Shown here piece after piece: positions 11,038 through 20,294 of a stretch of DNA of 59,838 bases; within the stretch, counting starts at the first letter, position 1; every line of letters begins with the position of its first letter. The notes below the pieces were generated by a model. That model ran no database searches and was not told the origin of the DNA. It was given only the letters and a program-made list of their open reading frames with translations. A program made the position numbers and the translations under genes. The stretch is from Bacteroidia bacterium. Its GTDB lineage: Bacteria > Bacteroidota > Bacteroidia > CAILMK01 > JBBDIG01. The DNA lies in contig JBBDIG010000024.1 of assembly GCA_040880525.1 (NCBI GenBank), positions 76,522-136,359 on the forward strand. The letters are read 5' to 3'.

Positions 11038-11081
11038 AAACAGGAAAGGCTGGAATTTAGAAACTCCAGCCTTTCCTGTTT
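11038..11081. terminator. Bidirectional terminator between paaN and acyl-CoA dehydrogenase
   Basis: A perfect 17-bp inverted repeat (11038-11054 and 11065-11081) with a 10-base loop. An A-tract flanks one side and T-tract bases the other. It sits between two convergent genes and can serve both. Confidence 0.85.
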
Positions 11082-11098
11082 ATCAGTATTCTTAAATG

Positions 11099-12241
11099 TT
11101 ACTGTGTTAAAACTGCACGGGAGATCACCATTCGCTGAATCTCAGAAGTACCTTCATAGATCTGGGTGATTTTGGCATCGCGCATCATTCTTTCCACATG
11201 ATATTCTTTTACGTAGCCATAGCCGCCATGTACCTGAACCGCCTCTGTAGTTACCCACATGGCTGTTTCTGAGGCATATAATTTGGCCATTGCGCTTGCC
11301 GTCCCATACGGCTGGTGCTGGTCTTTCAGCCATGCTGCCTTCAGGCAGAGGAGCCGCGAAATTTCAATCCTGGTGGCCATATCTGCCAGTTTGAATTGGA
11401 TGGCCTGGTGCTGCGATATTTCTTTGCCGAATGCCTTGCGTTCCTTTGAATATTGCAACGCCAGTTCATAGGCTCCGGAGGCAATTCCCAGCGCCTGAGA
11501 TGCAATGCCGATCCGTCCGCCATCCAAGGTTTTCATGGCGAACTTAAACCCGAAACCATCCTCTCCGATGCGGTTCTCCTTTGGCACCTTTACGTCCTGA
11601 AACATGATCGAATGTGTATCCGAAGACCGGATTCCCATCTTTTGTTCTTTCTTTCCAACGGTTACACCATCCCAGGATTTTTCAACGATAAATGCATTGA
11701 TACCACGATGGCCTTTATCTCTGTCAGTCTGCGCAATGACCAGATAAACCGATGCTGAATTTCCATTGGTGATCCAGTTTTTAGTTCCGTTCACGAGATA
11801 ATGGTCGCCCTTATCCTCTGCTGTTGTACGCTGCGAGGTTGCGTCTGAACCGGCTTCAGGCTCTGACAGACAGAAGGCGCCAATCCATTCTCCGCTGGTG
11901 AGTCTGGGAAGATACTTCTGTTTCTGTTCCTCGTTCCCATAAGTTTCAATTCCCCAGCAAACCAGGCTGTTGTTCACTGACATGATTACAGAACAAGAGG
12001 CATCCACTTTGGAAATTTCCTCCATTGCCAGCACATAACTGATCGTATCCAGGCCGCTGCCACCATATTTGGGATCTACCATCATTCCCATGAATCCGAG
12101 GGAAGCCAGCTTTTGAACGTGGCGGGTGGGAAACTTTTGCTCCTCATCCCGTTCTATCACGTCTTTTATAATCTCATTTTGGGCATAATCTCGCGCAGCC
12201 TGAAGAATCAGATTATGCTCTTCGGTAAGTTGAAAATCCAT
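11099..12241 (-). CDS. Acyl-CoA dehydrogenase (short-chain/butyryl-type)
   Basis: A 380-residue FAD-dependent acyl-CoA dehydrogenase that introduces the 2,3-double bond in fatty-acid or branched-chain acyl-CoA oxidation and passes electrons to ETF. Family signatures: GAFCLSEPEAGSDA (FAD/substrate loop), WITNG, RKAFGKEI, QVHGGYGY, and the catalytic base glutamate in QIYEGTSEIQ near residue 365. Length and motif spelling are those of butyryl-CoA dehydrogenase-like enzymes, but chain-length preference cannot be read from sequence. It stands alone, with its own candidate promoter upstream and a terminator downstream. Confidence 0.93.
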   Translation of the reverse strand: MDFQLTEEHNLILQAARDYAQNEIIKDVIERDEEQKFPTRHVQKLASLGFMGMMVDPKYGGSGLDTISYVLAMEEISKVDASCSVIMSVNNSLVCWGIETYGNEEQKQKYLPRLTSGEWIGAFCLSEPEAGSDATSQRTTAEDKGDHYLVNGTKNWITNGNSASVYLVIAQTDRDKGHRGINAFIVEKSWDGVTVGKKEQKMGIRSSDTHSIMFQDVKVPKENRIGEDGFGFKFAMKTLDGGRIGIASQALGIASGAYELALQYSKERKAFGKEISQHQAIQFKLADMATRIEISRLLCLKAAWLKDQHQPYGTASAMAKLYASETAMWVTTEAVQVHGGYGYVKEYHVERMMRDAKITQIYEGTSEIQRMVISRAVLTQ

Positions 12242-12262
12242 TTTTCGATTTTAAAAGTTTTA

Positions 12263-12270
12263 CAAATTTA
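12263..12270 (-). promoter_or_regulatory. Candidate -7 promoter element (TAAATTTG) for the acyl-CoA dehydrogenase
   Basis: On the minus strand TAAATTTG matches TAnnTTTG exactly and lies about 21 bases before the ATG at 12241, giving a short leader. The -33 box is not clear. Confidence 0.33.
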
Positions 12271-12304
12271 AAAAACAACTCCTGAGTGGATTGCCAGCAA
12301 AAAA

Positions 12305-12805
12305 TTATGGCTGATTGCTTTTAATAATTTTTTGCTCAATGGCTGAAGTGGAATATCCCGGTAAAAATGGAAGAATTACTACACTGCCACCACTTTTCAT
12401 AATATGGCTTCCACCCGCAATTTCCCTTACCTGATAGTCGCCTCCCTTCACCATGACATGCGGGGTTATGGCCCGGATCATTTTGGCAGGCGTATCTTCA
12501 TTAAAAATGCAAACAGCATCTGTAAATGCAAGTGCAGACATGATGATAGCCCGGCTGACCTCATCCTGAAGGGGGCGGTGTTCTCCTTTCAGCGCAGATA
12601 CCGACTCGTCTGAATTGAGGCCAATGATGAATTTATCGCCAAGGGCGGCAGCCTTGGATAAGTAATCAATGTGGCCCCGGTGCAACAAATCGAAGCAGCC
12701 GTTGGTAAAAACGACCCTCAGCCCCTCCTCCTTCCATTGGGATACTAAATATTGCAGTGCTCCTAATCCTACAATTTTATCTTTAAGAAAGGTTGGGGAC
12801 TTCAT
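12305..12805 (-). CDS. rfaE2: D-glycero-beta-D-manno-heptose 1-phosphate adenylyltransferase
   Basis: A 166-residue stand-alone nucleotidyltransferase that makes ADP-heptose for LPS core synthesis, equivalent to the C-terminal domain of HldE. It has VVFTNGCFDLLHRGHIDYL, with the HxGH-type motif (HRGH) at about residues 42-45, then GLNSDESV, RAIIMSALAFTDAV and VKGGDYQ. The kinase half (RfaE1) is not in the window. Its start overlaps the end of the flippase-like gene by 23 bases, making it the last gene of the panC-panD-flippase-rfaE2 transcript. Confidence 0.93.
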   Translation of the reverse strand: MKSPTFLKDKIVGLGALQYLVSQWKEEGLRVVFTNGCFDLLHRGHIDYLSKAAALGDKFIIGLNSDESVSALKGEHRPLQDEVSRAIIMSALAFTDAVCIFNEDTPAKMIRAITPHVMVKGGDYQVREIAGGSHIMKSGGSVVILPFLPGYSTSAIEQKIIKSNQP

Positions 12806-13811
12806 TAGCAGCTTTCTTTTTTATTAAATAAATAAAGATGAGGAAGCAAATAGCGCCAAACAATATGATCATAAGTGCCTGAGATGCGTGGATAAGCGTA
12901 CCCAGCACAAGTCCGTCAGTTTTGTCAATGTCATATATCGCAAGCGCCTCGCGTACGGCCCAGTGAAATGTTCCGATCCCGCCCTGCACCGGAAGGATGA
13001 ACCCCAGGCTGCCAATGGCAAGTACGGATAAACCGGCAAGAAGATCAAGATGATCTGTGGCATCCAGGGCAAAAAAGCAGAGGTAGCTCATCAGGAAATA
13101 CATGATCCAGATGAAAACGGTGTGCAGAATGAAGAGCCAGTTATTCTCCATAGCCCGGATGGTTTTGAGGCCGGAAACAAAACCCTCGAACAATGAGCGG
13201 ATCTTGATGATAAAGGCAGGCGGGTTTTTCATCCTGAGTATCATATATAGCAGAAATAAGCCTGCTCCGATTACAAATACCACAATGGAAATATTGAGCG
13301 GAGAAAGGAGCGTAGAAAAGCTATCTCCTTTTTCCTGAACGGATCCCCCTATCTGTTCGCTGAGAAAATTCTTCAGCCGGTCGAATTCCATAATAAATGT
13401 AAATGCTACGATCAGCAGCAACGAAATGAGATCAATGATCCGTTCTACGATCACCGTCCCAAAAAGCTTATTGACCGGGATATTATCGGTGCGGTTCAGC
13501 ACAATGCAGCGCGTTACTTCCCCCATACGTGGCAATGCAAGATTGGCGAGGTAGCCAAGCATAATTGCCGCAAATGCACTTATAAAGCGGGGCCTGAATC
13601 CAAGTGGAGCGATAAGCATATTCCAGCGGAGCGTGCGGCTCACGTGGCTGAGCATTCCTGCACTCAGGGCAATTGCCACCCATATATAGTTGGCGTGGGC
13701 AAAACCGTCTGCGATGGCATCAGGGTCTACTCCCTTAAATACCAGCCACAAAATGAAAATGCCTATCCCCAGCAGGAACAGGTATTTGGCGGCAGAATAA
13801 AACTTCTTCAA
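12783..13811 (-). CDS. Flippase-like membrane protein (lysylphosphatidylglycerol synthase TM / YbhN family)
   Basis: A 342-residue polytopic inner-membrane protein of the PF03706 group. There are about eight hydrophobic segments, beginning [18 protein letters not shown]. Family motifs are [40 protein letters not shown] and a C-terminal [14 protein letters not shown]. Members lacking the synthase domain are thought to move lipids or lipid-linked sugars across the membrane; the substrate here is unknown. It overlaps panD by four bases upstream and rfaE2 by 23 bases downstream, so expression is likely coupled. Confidence 0.87.
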   Translation of the reverse strand: MKKFYSAAKYLFLLGIGIFILWLVFKGVDPDAIADGFAHANYIWVAIALSAGMLSHVSRTLRWNMLIAPLGFRPRFISAFAAIMLGYLANLALPRMGEVTRCIVLNRTDNIPVNKLFGTVIVERIIDLISLLLIVAFTFIMEFDRLKNFLSEQIGGSVQEKGDSFSTLLSPLNISIVVFVIGAGLFLLYMILRMKNPPAFIIKIRSLFEGFVSGLKTIRAMENNWLFILHTVFIWIMYFLMSYLCFFALDATDHLDLLAGLSVLAIGSLGFILPVQGGIGTFHWAVREALAIYDIDKTDGLVLGTLIHASQALMIILFGAICFLIFIYLIKKKAANEVPNLS

Positions 13812-14173
13812 CCCTGGGAAATTTTGTTTCCGTTTTCCGGAAATACGATGGAAGGCTTGAATGTCTTAGCTTTCTCAAAATCCATTTGGGCGTAACTCAC
13901 TACGATCAGGATATCGCCCACTTCACCTTTGCGTGCAGCCGGGCCATTGAGGCAAACGGTGCCGGTGGCCCTGCCAGCCTTTATTACGTAGGTTTCAAAG
14001 CGTTCGCCATTATTTAAATTGAGTACCTGCACCTTTTCGTTTTCTATAAGATTGGCGGCATCCATCAGGTCCTCATCCAGTTCTATGCTTCCGATGTAAT
14101 TAAGATCGGCCCCGGTAATCTGTACGCGGTGGATCTTTGATTTCAGAACTTCTATATAAAAGCGATTGTCCAT
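13808..14173 (-). CDS. panD: Aspartate 1-decarboxylase
   Basis: PanD decarboxylates aspartate to beta-alanine for pantothenate synthesis. It is a pyruvoyl enzyme made by self-cleavage between Gly28 and Ser29 (YIGSIELDE). Other family motifs are [10 protein letters not shown], the active-site threonine in GERFETYVI, and LNGPAARK. The 121-residue length is normal. It is transcribed directly after panC (three-base gap) and overlaps the next gene by four bases. Confidence 0.96.
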   Translation of the reverse strand: MDNRFYIEVLKSKIHRVQITGADLNYIGSIELDEDLMDAANLIENEKVQVLNLNNGERFETYVIKAGRATGTVCLNGPAARKGEVGDILIVVSYAQMDFEKAKTFKPSIVFPENGNKISQG

Positions 14174-14176
14174 ATT

Positions 14177-15028
14177 TTATTCTAACACAATGTTATCCAA
14201 AAGCCGAATCTCGCCTGCCCTTACGGCTGCTGCGATCAATATTTTCTCTGCTTCAGATTTAGATTTTATATCGTTAAGCGTTTCAGCATTAACGATCTCG
14301 AAGTATTCAGGTTTCAGCAATTCATCCAGGGCCAGGTTCTGCAAAGCCCAGGCCTTTACCTCCTGTATGGCCCTGCCGGCCATCACCATTTCTCCAGCTT
14401 TTGTCAAAGTACGATAAATGGCGGTGGCTGCATCTTGCTGTTCCCGCGTCAGAAGCTGGTTCCGGGAGCTCAGGGCGAGGCCTGCTTCGTTCCGCGTAGT
14501 AGGACATGCTACAATCTCTACATTCGGGTTCCTCTCTTTCGCCAGCTTCCGGATCAAAAGGTATTGCTGGAAGTCCTTCTGGCCAAAATAGGCTCTGTCC
14601 GGGTTTACGATTTCCAGGAACTTATGGACGATTGATGCTACCCCGGCAAAATGGCCCGGCCGGAACTTGCCTTCCATGATCTCTGCGATTTTACCGGCAT
14701 CAAAATCCAGGGTTTCTTCAGCAACAGAATACATTTCCTCTGAAGAAGGTAAAAAAATGAGGTCAATTTGATACCTTTGCAGCGCCTTAACGTCAGCTTC
14801 AGGGTTCCTGGGATAATTTATATAATCCTTGCTGTTGTTGAATTGGGTGGGATTTACGAAAATGCTGCAGACAGTGATATCATTATCCCTTTTGCTCTTT
14901 TCCAATAAAGAAAAATGCCCTTGGTGGAGCGCACCCATTGTAGGAACAAATCCAATCTTCTTCCCCTTCTTTCGAAATTTTTCGAGTTCATTTTTAAGAG
15001 GGAATTTTTGGGTGAAAACCGCTGCCAT
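14177..15028 (-). CDS. panC: Pantothenate synthetase
   Basis: PanC joins pantoate and beta-alanine with ATP to give pantothenate. The ATG at 15028 (MAAVFTQKFPLKNEL) gives 283 residues, the usual family length; an in-frame ATG at 15097 would add 23 residues. Motifs: VPTMGALHQGHFSLL with the HxGH nucleotide-binding site, SIFVNPTQF, GKFRPGHFAGVA, YFGQKDFQQ and a KMSKS-like LALSSRNQL. First gene of the panC-panD-flippase-rfaE2 unit and divergent from the GT5-like gene. On the minus strand TAGCTTTG (15037-15044) could be its -7 box, which would leave almost no leader. Confidence 0.96.
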   Translation of the reverse strand: MAAVFTQKFPLKNELEKFRKKGKKIGFVPTMGALHQGHFSLLEKSKRDNDITVCSIFVNPTQFNNSKDYINYPRNPEADVKALQRYQIDLIFLPSSEEMYSVAEETLDFDAGKIAEIMEGKFRPGHFAGVASIVHKFLEIVNPDRAYFGQKDFQQYLLIRKLAKERNPNVEIVACPTTRNEAGLALSSRNQLLTREQQDAATAIYRTLTKAGEMVMAGRAIQEVKAWALQNLALDELLKPEYFEIVNAETLNDIKSKSEAEKILIAAAVRAGEIRLLDNIVLE

Positions 15029-15052
15029 AGCCGGGGCAAAGCTATTCTTAAA

Positions 15053-15084
15053 TTTCGAATTATACATTAAAAACGGTAATTTTG
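15053..15084 (+). promoter_or_regulatory. Candidate promoter for the GT5-like/DUF4270/aroF/glmS cluster
   Basis: TAATTTTG at 15077-15084 matches the -7 consensus TAnnTTTG. TTTC at 15053-15056 lies 20 bases upstream, the spacing expected for a -33 TTTG box with one mismatch. It would give a leader of about 50 bases before the ATG at 15144. Confidence 0.4.
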
Positions 15085-15143
15085 ACCGATTTTTCAAAAA
15101 GGCAAAATGCCCCTAAAATTGATTGCTAAACAACTAATTAATT

Positions 15144-15962
15144 ATGACAAATAAGAAAAAAATTTTATTTGTAACTCATGAAATGGAGCCTTATGCTAAA
15201 ATTACCCCTTATGCAAAGGTAGCCCGTGCGTTGCCACAGAAGATGCAGGAAGATGGAATGGAGGTGAGGGTTTTTATGCCAAAGTATGGAAAGATCAATG
15301 AGCGCAGGCATCGTCTTCATGAGGTCATCAGGCTGTCAGGTATTAATATTCCTGTGGGAGAAGCTGATAATCCGATGATTATTAAAGTTGCTTCATTGCC
15401 TTCTGCTAAAATGCAGGTTTACTTTTTAGATAATGAGGATTATTTCCATCGTAAAAGTTTTCTCGGAGATGATGATCAGTCTTTCTTTGAAGACAATGAT
15501 GAGCGAATGATCTTCTTTAATAAAGGAGTAATGGAGATTATGAAAAAACTGGGATGGTCTCCTGACGTTATTCATTGCCAGGGCTGGATGACTGCACTGG
15601 TACCGTTTTATGCAAAAACACATTTCAAGAACGAGCCGGTTTTCAAAAACGCAAAATTCATTTTTTCGGTGCTGGATGAAGGATTCAATACAAAGCTTGG
15701 AGATGGCTTTGCTCAAAAGGCGGGTCTCAACGGGGAGATGAAGGATTTTGATGTAATGTTGCAAAATCCTGAGTGTAAGGATCTTTATATGGCCGGAATC
15801 AAATCAGCCGATGCCATCACCACGCTGGCAGAGAAACTGGATCCTGAAGTAGAGGCATACCTTAACGCTACGGATAAACCGGTGTTGAGATCTACTGATA
15901 TGGAAAGTGACGAATTAATGGATAGCTACTCTAAATTTTATGAGGAATTATTTGATGAATAA
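15144..15962 (+). CDS. Stand-alone glycogen/starch synthase N-terminal-like protein (GT5, probably non-catalytic)
   Basis: A 272-residue protein resembling only the N-terminal Rossmann domain of GT5 glycogen synthases: ILFVTHEMEPYAK at the start, VRVFMPKYGKI, VYFLDNEDYF, PDVIHCQGWMTALVPFY and a late ADAITTLAEK. The ADP-glucose-binding K-x-G-G loop near the N-terminus is replaced (YAKITPYAKV), and the whole C-terminal domain with the catalytic Glu region is missing. This makes synthase activity unlikely as it stands. The form recurs in Bacteroidota. It overlaps the DUF4270 gene by eight bases, so the two are probably co-translated. Confidence 0.8.
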   Translation: MTNKKKILFVTHEMEPYAKITPYAKVARALPQKMQEDGMEVRVFMPKYGKINERRHRLHEVIRLSGINIPVGEADNPMIIKVASLPSAKMQVYFLDNEDYFHRKSFLGDDDQSFFEDNDERMIFFNKGVMEIMKKLGWSPDVIHCQGWMTALVPFYAKTHFKNEPVFKNAKFIFSVLDEGFNTKLGDGFAQKAGLNGEMKDFDVMLQNPECKDLYMAGIKSADAITTLAEKLDPEVEAYLNATDKPVLRSTDMESDELMDSYSKFYEELFDE

Positions 15963-17253
15963 ATCCCGGTTCTGCTATGCAGCAATCGCTTTTTTTTCAC
16001 TTCTCTTTTTCAGCACCTGTAAGGATCCGGATTATATTGAATTCCTGGAAGAGGCACCTGAAGAGAACTTTGATATTGATGCAGTAGATACCTTTACTGT
16101 CAGATCCTTTACTGTAAAAGAAGATACGCTGTCAATAGATGAATTCTCAGCAGATCTTTTTGGTGCCTTAAACGATTCGGTTTTTGGCCTCACGCATTAT
16201 TCCATGTTTTTTCAAGTAGAACTCCCCGCAGTGGATTACGATTTCGGGGCAAATCCTGTCGCCACCTCTGCGGTACTGCGGTTACGCCTTAATGAAGATG
16301 GCCGTTCGGTCGGAAATACTTCGTTTCCCCAAACGCTCAATGTGTATAAGCTCAATGAGCGAATTTTCCTGAACAGGAGCTATGTTACAGGAAGGCGCAT
16401 CTCCCATGTTTCGGATGAAGCAGGGGAACTTACCACAGCTTTCAATACTGCGGATTCCGTATTGAATATTCCTTTAAGCCAAAGTTTTGCTTCGTCATTA
16501 CTACCTACAGATCCCACTCAGTATTCTACCAATGAGGATTTTAAGGACTTTATGAATGGGCTTGCAGTAATTCCTGATACTACCGGGATCCCTTCAGGAG
16601 ATGGCGCGATCGTCCAATTTCTTCTTACCAGCCCTTTTTCTGATCTGATATTGAATTATACCAATGATAGTGGCAGCCATTCGGTCGTTTATCCGGTGAA
16701 TTCATCAAGCGCCAGAATTTCAGGTGTAAGCCATAATTACAATGGCACTCCGGTAGCAGATCAGTTGGCAGCGCCACAGCAGCAATTCCATAGGGTATTT
16801 GCTCAGCCTCATGGCAGCGTAAAGATAAAACTGGAATTTCCTGGTTTGAAGGATTTAGTGGATGAATATGAATCCACAAATGTTGCGCTGATGCAGGCGC
16901 AGGTTATCATTCCTGCCATTACCGGCCAGGGAGATACACTTTCACCACCTTCAGAACTGCTGCTATACGGCATTGATCAGAACGGCAGGAGCTTTGTCCT
17001 GCCGGACGCGCTTTTTACATATTACGGTGGAAATTATGACGCTTCAGAAAACCGGTACCAGTTCATCATCACCCAGTATTTGCAGGAAGAATTTATGAAA
17101 ATGCAGTCCGATCCGGCATATAGTTCAAGGGGTGTTTATGTGATCGTTAAATCGGATAATCCGCTTGAGGCCAACCGGTTAATAGCAAGAGCAAAAGGTA
17201 ACAGCAGCCAGCCGGAAATAACGCTCCGGCTCACATTCACCAAACTCAATTAG
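15955..17253 (+). CDS. DUF4270 outer-membrane/secreted lipoprotein
   Basis: A 432-residue Bacteroidota lipoprotein of family DUF4270. ATG at 15955 (MNKSRFCYAAIAFFSLLF) is preferred over an in-frame upstream ATG because it starts the signal peptide directly; the lipidation cysteine is in FFSTCKDP. Family features: TFTVRSFTVKEDTLSIDEF near the mature N-terminus, then beta-rich repeats with LRLRLNE and an L-x-F-P-G-L-K-D segment, and ERLIARAKG-like NRLIARAKGN near the C-terminus. The function is unknown. The start lies inside the preceding gene (eight-base overlap) and aroF follows after two bases. Confidence 0.85.
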   Translation: MNKSRFCYAAIAFFSLLFFSTCKDPDYIEFLEEAPEENFDIDAVDTFTVRSFTVKEDTLSIDEFSADLFGALNDSVFGLTHYSMFFQVELPAVDYDFGANPVATSAVLRLRLNEDGRSVGNTSFPQTLNVYKLNERIFLNRSYVTGRRISHVSDEAGELTTAFNTADSVLNIPLSQSFASSLLPTDPTQYSTNEDFKDFMNGLAVIPDTTGIPSGDGAIVQFLLTSPFSDLILNYTNDSGSHSVVYPVNSSSARISGVSHNYNGTPVADQLAAPQQQFHRVFAQPHGSVKIKLEFPGLKDLVDEYESTNVALMQAQVIIPAITGQGDTLSPPSELLLYGIDQNGRSFVLPDALFTYYGGNYDASENRYQFIITQYLQEEFMKMQSDPAYSSRGVYVIVKSDNPLEANRLIARAKGNSSQPEITLRLTFTKLN

Positions 17254-17255
17254 GT

Positions 17256-18296
17256 GTGATCATTTCGATAGAAAAGGGATTCCCGGAAGCAGGTATTGAG
17301 CATGTAACAGCTTTTTTACAAGCACATAACACTCATTATCATGTTGCCAATCTATACGGCCGGCAGGTGATTGGATTTGAGAAGGAGCTTTCTCCCGCAT
17401 TGGTTGAGGAACTCAGGCTCATGCCCGGAGTAGAGGACGTCATTCCGGTTTCTACTCCCTATAAATTTGCCAGCAGAGAATGGAAAACAGAAAAAACTTC
17501 TTTTCATGTTAAAGGAGAGGAAATAGGGGGCAATGAGCTTACAATAATAGCCGGGCCTTGCGCCATAGAAAGTGAAGAACAGATCTTTACGATTGCAGAA
17601 CACCTGCACCGCAGCGGCATCAAGTTCATTCGCGGTGGAGCGTATAAGCCGCGAACTTCTCCATACTCATTTCAGGGCTTAGGGCTGGAGGGGCTGAAGT
17701 TCATCAGGCAGGCAGCAGATGAATTTGACCTGCGCGTGGTAACGGAAGTAATTGATCTTAACGTACTCGATCAGGTTTACAACTACAGCGATATTTTGCA
17801 GGTAGGCTCCCGCAATATGCACAACTACTATTTTCTCAAAGAATTGGGAAAAATTGATAAGCCAGTGCTGCTCAAAAGGGGCATGTATGCTAAGATCACA
17901 GAATGGCTGCTTTCGGCTGAATATATTCTTACCGGAGGCAATGAGCGAGTCATTCTCTGCGAACGCGGTATCCGTTCTTTTGATGATTCGGTTCGCAACG
18001 TCCTGGATATTTCTGCTATTCCGCTCGTTCAGCAACTTAGCCATCTGCCGGTATTCGTTGATCCCAGCCAGGGTAGCGGGATTCGCTCACTCGTGAATCC
18101 TATCGCTGCGGGAGCTGTAGCTGCAGGATGTGATGGTTTATTGATCGAAATCCACCCAAACCCTTCAACTGCTTTGTCAGATGGTCCACAATCATTATAT
18201 TTAGAGCAGTTTACACACCTCACCCAAAAATTGGCTCCTGTCGCAATGTCTGTCGGCAGGAATCTTAGCCTCAAAACGAAAATTTTCGCTAAATAA
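17256..18296 (+). CDS. aroF: 3-deoxy-7-phosphoheptulonate synthase (type I, with ferredoxin-like N-terminal domain)
   Basis: DAHP synthase condenses phosphoenolpyruvate with erythrose 4-phosphate, the first step of aromatic amino-acid synthesis. Residues 1-75 form the ferredoxin-like regulatory domain (MPGVEDVIPVSTPYKFASREW); from about 90 the TIM barrel carries IIAGPCAIES, IRGGAYKPRTSPYSFQG, TEVIDLN, ILQVGSRNMHN, KPVLLKRGM, ILCERGIR, FVDPSQGSG and IEIHPNP, which supply the PEP and metal ligands. No chorismate mutase domain is fused. The start is GTG at 17256, two bases after the DUF4270 stop. In the T. maritima-type enzymes the N-terminal domain mediates feedback inhibition. Confidence 0.95.
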   Translation: MIISIEKGFPEAGIEHVTAFLQAHNTHYHVANLYGRQVIGFEKELSPALVEELRLMPGVEDVIPVSTPYKFASREWKTEKTSFHVKGEEIGGNELTIIAGPCAIESEEQIFTIAEHLHRSGIKFIRGGAYKPRTSPYSFQGLGLEGLKFIRQAADEFDLRVVTEVIDLNVLDQVYNYSDILQVGSRNMHNYYFLKELGKIDKPVLLKRGMYAKITEWLLSAEYILTGGNERVILCERGIRSFDDSVRNVLDISAIPLVQQLSHLPVFVDPSQGSGIRSLVNPIAAGAVAAGCDGLLIEIHPNPSTALSDGPQSLYLEQFTHLTQKLAPVAMSVGRNLSLKTKIFAK

Positions 18297-18307
18297 AATT
18301 AACTACT

Positions 18308-20146
18308 ATGTGTGGAATTGTTGCGTATATCGGCAACCGCCAGGCGTCCGATATTTTGCTTAAAGGATTACAGCGCCTCGAATATCGTGGCTATGACAGT
18401 GCAGGGATTGCCTTGCTCGAAAATGATCAAATTAAGGTATTTAAAATTGCAGGTAAGGTCCAGGAGCTGAGGGACCATATCGAAGGAAAGGACGTTTCAG
18501 GAAATATTGGTATTGGTCATACCCGTTGGGCTACCCACGGAGAACCTAATGATATAAACGCTCATCCTCATATCACTGAGAATGGCGACCTCGCCATTAT
18601 TCACAATGGAATTATTGAAAATTACAGTTCCCTGAAGAAGGAACTGATAAACCGCGGATATGTATTCCGTTCGGAAACGGATACGGAAGTCCTGCTTCAC
18701 CTCATTGAGGACATCAAGAAAAATGAAAACCTCTCTTTTGAGGAGGCTGTGCGCTTAGCCCTCACAAAGGTGATTGGCGCTTATGCTATTGTGATGCTCT
18801 GCAAGAATGATAAGAATACTGTAATAGCAGCACGCAAGGGAAGTCCGCTGGTCATCGGGATTGGTAATGAAGAATACTTCCTAGCTTCGGATGCCACCCC
18901 GATCGTGGAATATACACGTAACGTCATTTACCTGAACGACAATGATATTGCAGTTATTAAGGGCCAGTCACTTACGCTCAAAACCATTGAGAATAAAATT
19001 CAAACACCTTATGTAAATGTGTTGGATTTTAATCTTGAATCGCTGGAAAAGGGTGGTTACGAGCACTTTATGCTGAAGGAAATCCATGAACAACCCGATG
19101 CGATAAAGGACTGTATGCGGGGGCGGCTGGACGGCCAGACCCATGAGGTGGTTCTGGGAGGGCTTCAGGAATACCAGGAAAAACTTGTAAATGCGAAGCG
19201 GATCATCGTGGTGGCCTGTGGAACCTCATGGCACGCAGGATTAGTAAGCGAATACCTCATTGAGGATCTTGCCAGGATTCCCGTAGAAGTCGAATATGCC
19301 TCAGAATTCCGGTATCGCAATCCTATCATTAATGAGGATGATATAGTAATTGCCATTTCTCAATCGGGTGAAACGGCTGATACGCTTGCTGCAATAGAGC
19401 TTGCTAAAGAAAAGGGGGCAACTATTTTCGGCATCTGCAATGTAGTGGGATCTTCCATCCCGCGCACCACACACGCTGGTGTTTATACCCACGCAGGACC
19501 GGAAATTGGGGTGGCTTCCACCAAAGCTTTTACTGCACAGGTTACGGTGCTGAGCCTGTTAGCGCTTCTGGCCGCGAGAAAGCGAGGAACCCTTTCCCTG
19601 AGCCGCTATCAGGAATTGGTGGCAGAACTGGAGCGCCTGCCACGGAAAGTGGAAGAAGTGCTGGCACTGGATGAGCGCATTAAGTTTATTGCTGATAAAT
19701 TTAAGGATGCCTCAAACTTCCTCTATCTGGGGCGGGGATACAATTTTCCGGTGGCCCTTGAAGGTGCCCTTAAGCTGAAGGAGATCAGCTACATTCATGC
19801 AGAAGGATACCCGGCTGCCGAAATGAAACACGGACCTATCGCACTTATTGATGAGTTTATGCCCGTAGTGGTATTGGCCACAAACCGGGTGAACTACGAT
19901 AAGGTGGCGAGCAACGTCCAGGAAGTGAAAGCCAGGAAAGGCAGGATCATCTCAGTGGTTACTGAGGGCGACACTACCATCAATGAGTTGTCAGATTATA
20001 TCATTGAAATACCTTCAACGGATGAAGTCTTTACTCCGCTGCTGTCTGTCATTCCATTGCAGTTGCTCGCTTATCATATTGCGGTGATGCGCGGTTGCAA
20101 TGTGGATCAGCCCAGGAATTTGGCTAAGTCAGTAACGGTGGAATAG
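18308..20146 (+). CDS. glmS: Glutamine-fructose-6-phosphate aminotransferase (isomerizing)
   Basis: GlmS makes glucosamine 6-phosphate for peptidoglycan and LPS. The 612-residue protein starts MCGIVAYIGN; Cys2 is the Ntn amidotransferase nucleophile after removal of Met. GHTRWATHGEP and HNGIIEN complete the glutaminase site. Two SIS domains follow, with ACGTSWHAG, ISQSGETADTL, ASTKAFTAQ and GRGYNFPVALEGALKLKEISYIHAEGYPAAEMKHGPIAL. It ends with the conserved NLAKSVTVE. Last gene before a strong terminator, 11 bases after aroF. No ribozyme-like leader is visible. Confidence 0.97.
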   Translation: MCGIVAYIGNRQASDILLKGLQRLEYRGYDSAGIALLENDQIKVFKIAGKVQELRDHIEGKDVSGNIGIGHTRWATHGEPNDINAHPHITENGDLAIIHNGIIENYSSLKKELINRGYVFRSETDTEVLLHLIEDIKKNENLSFEEAVRLALTKVIGAYAIVMLCKNDKNTVIAARKGSPLVIGIGNEEYFLASDATPIVEYTRNVIYLNDNDIAVIKGQSLTLKTIENKIQTPYVNVLDFNLESLEKGGYEHFMLKEIHEQPDAIKDCMRGRLDGQTHEVVLGGLQEYQEKLVNAKRIIVVACGTSWHAGLVSEYLIEDLARIPVEVEYASEFRYRNPIINEDDIVIAISQSGETADTLAAIELAKEKGATIFGICNVVGSSIPRTTHAGVYTHAGPEIGVASTKAFTAQVTVLSLLALLAARKRGTLSLSRYQELVAELERLPRKVEEVLALDERIKFIADKFKDASNFLYLGRGYNFPVALEGALKLKEISYIHAEGYPAAEMKHGPIALIDEFMPVVVLATNRVNYDKVASNVQEVKARKGRIISVVTEGDTTINELSDYIIEIPSTDEVFTPLLSVIPLQLLAYHIAVMRGCNVDQPRNLAKSVTVE

Positions 20147-20167
20147 CTATCTGAGAATTAATCATTT

Positions 20168-20199
20168 AAAAAAAGCCTTCATGCGTGGAGGCTTTTTTT
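20168..20199 (+). terminator. Rho-independent terminator after glmS
   Basis: An 11-bp stem of A-tract plus GCCT (20168-20178) pairs with AGGC plus a T7 run (20189-20199) around a 10-base loop. Confidence 0.85.
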
Positions 20200-20251
20200 G
20201 TGTCCAAAATTTTTGAATATAGAAGCTTAAAAGTGGGGCTGATCAAAAATC

Positions 20252-20259
20252 TACCTTTG
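20252..20259 (+). promoter_or_regulatory. Candidate -7 promoter element (TACCTTTG) for the TIGR03032 gene
   Basis: TACCTTTG matches TAnnTTTG and lies 35 bases before the ATG at 20295, just after the glmS terminator. The -33 box is not evident. Confidence 0.33.
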
Positions 20260-20294
20260 TTCCCAAGTTTTTCGTCAATTTTTTACCAAATATT

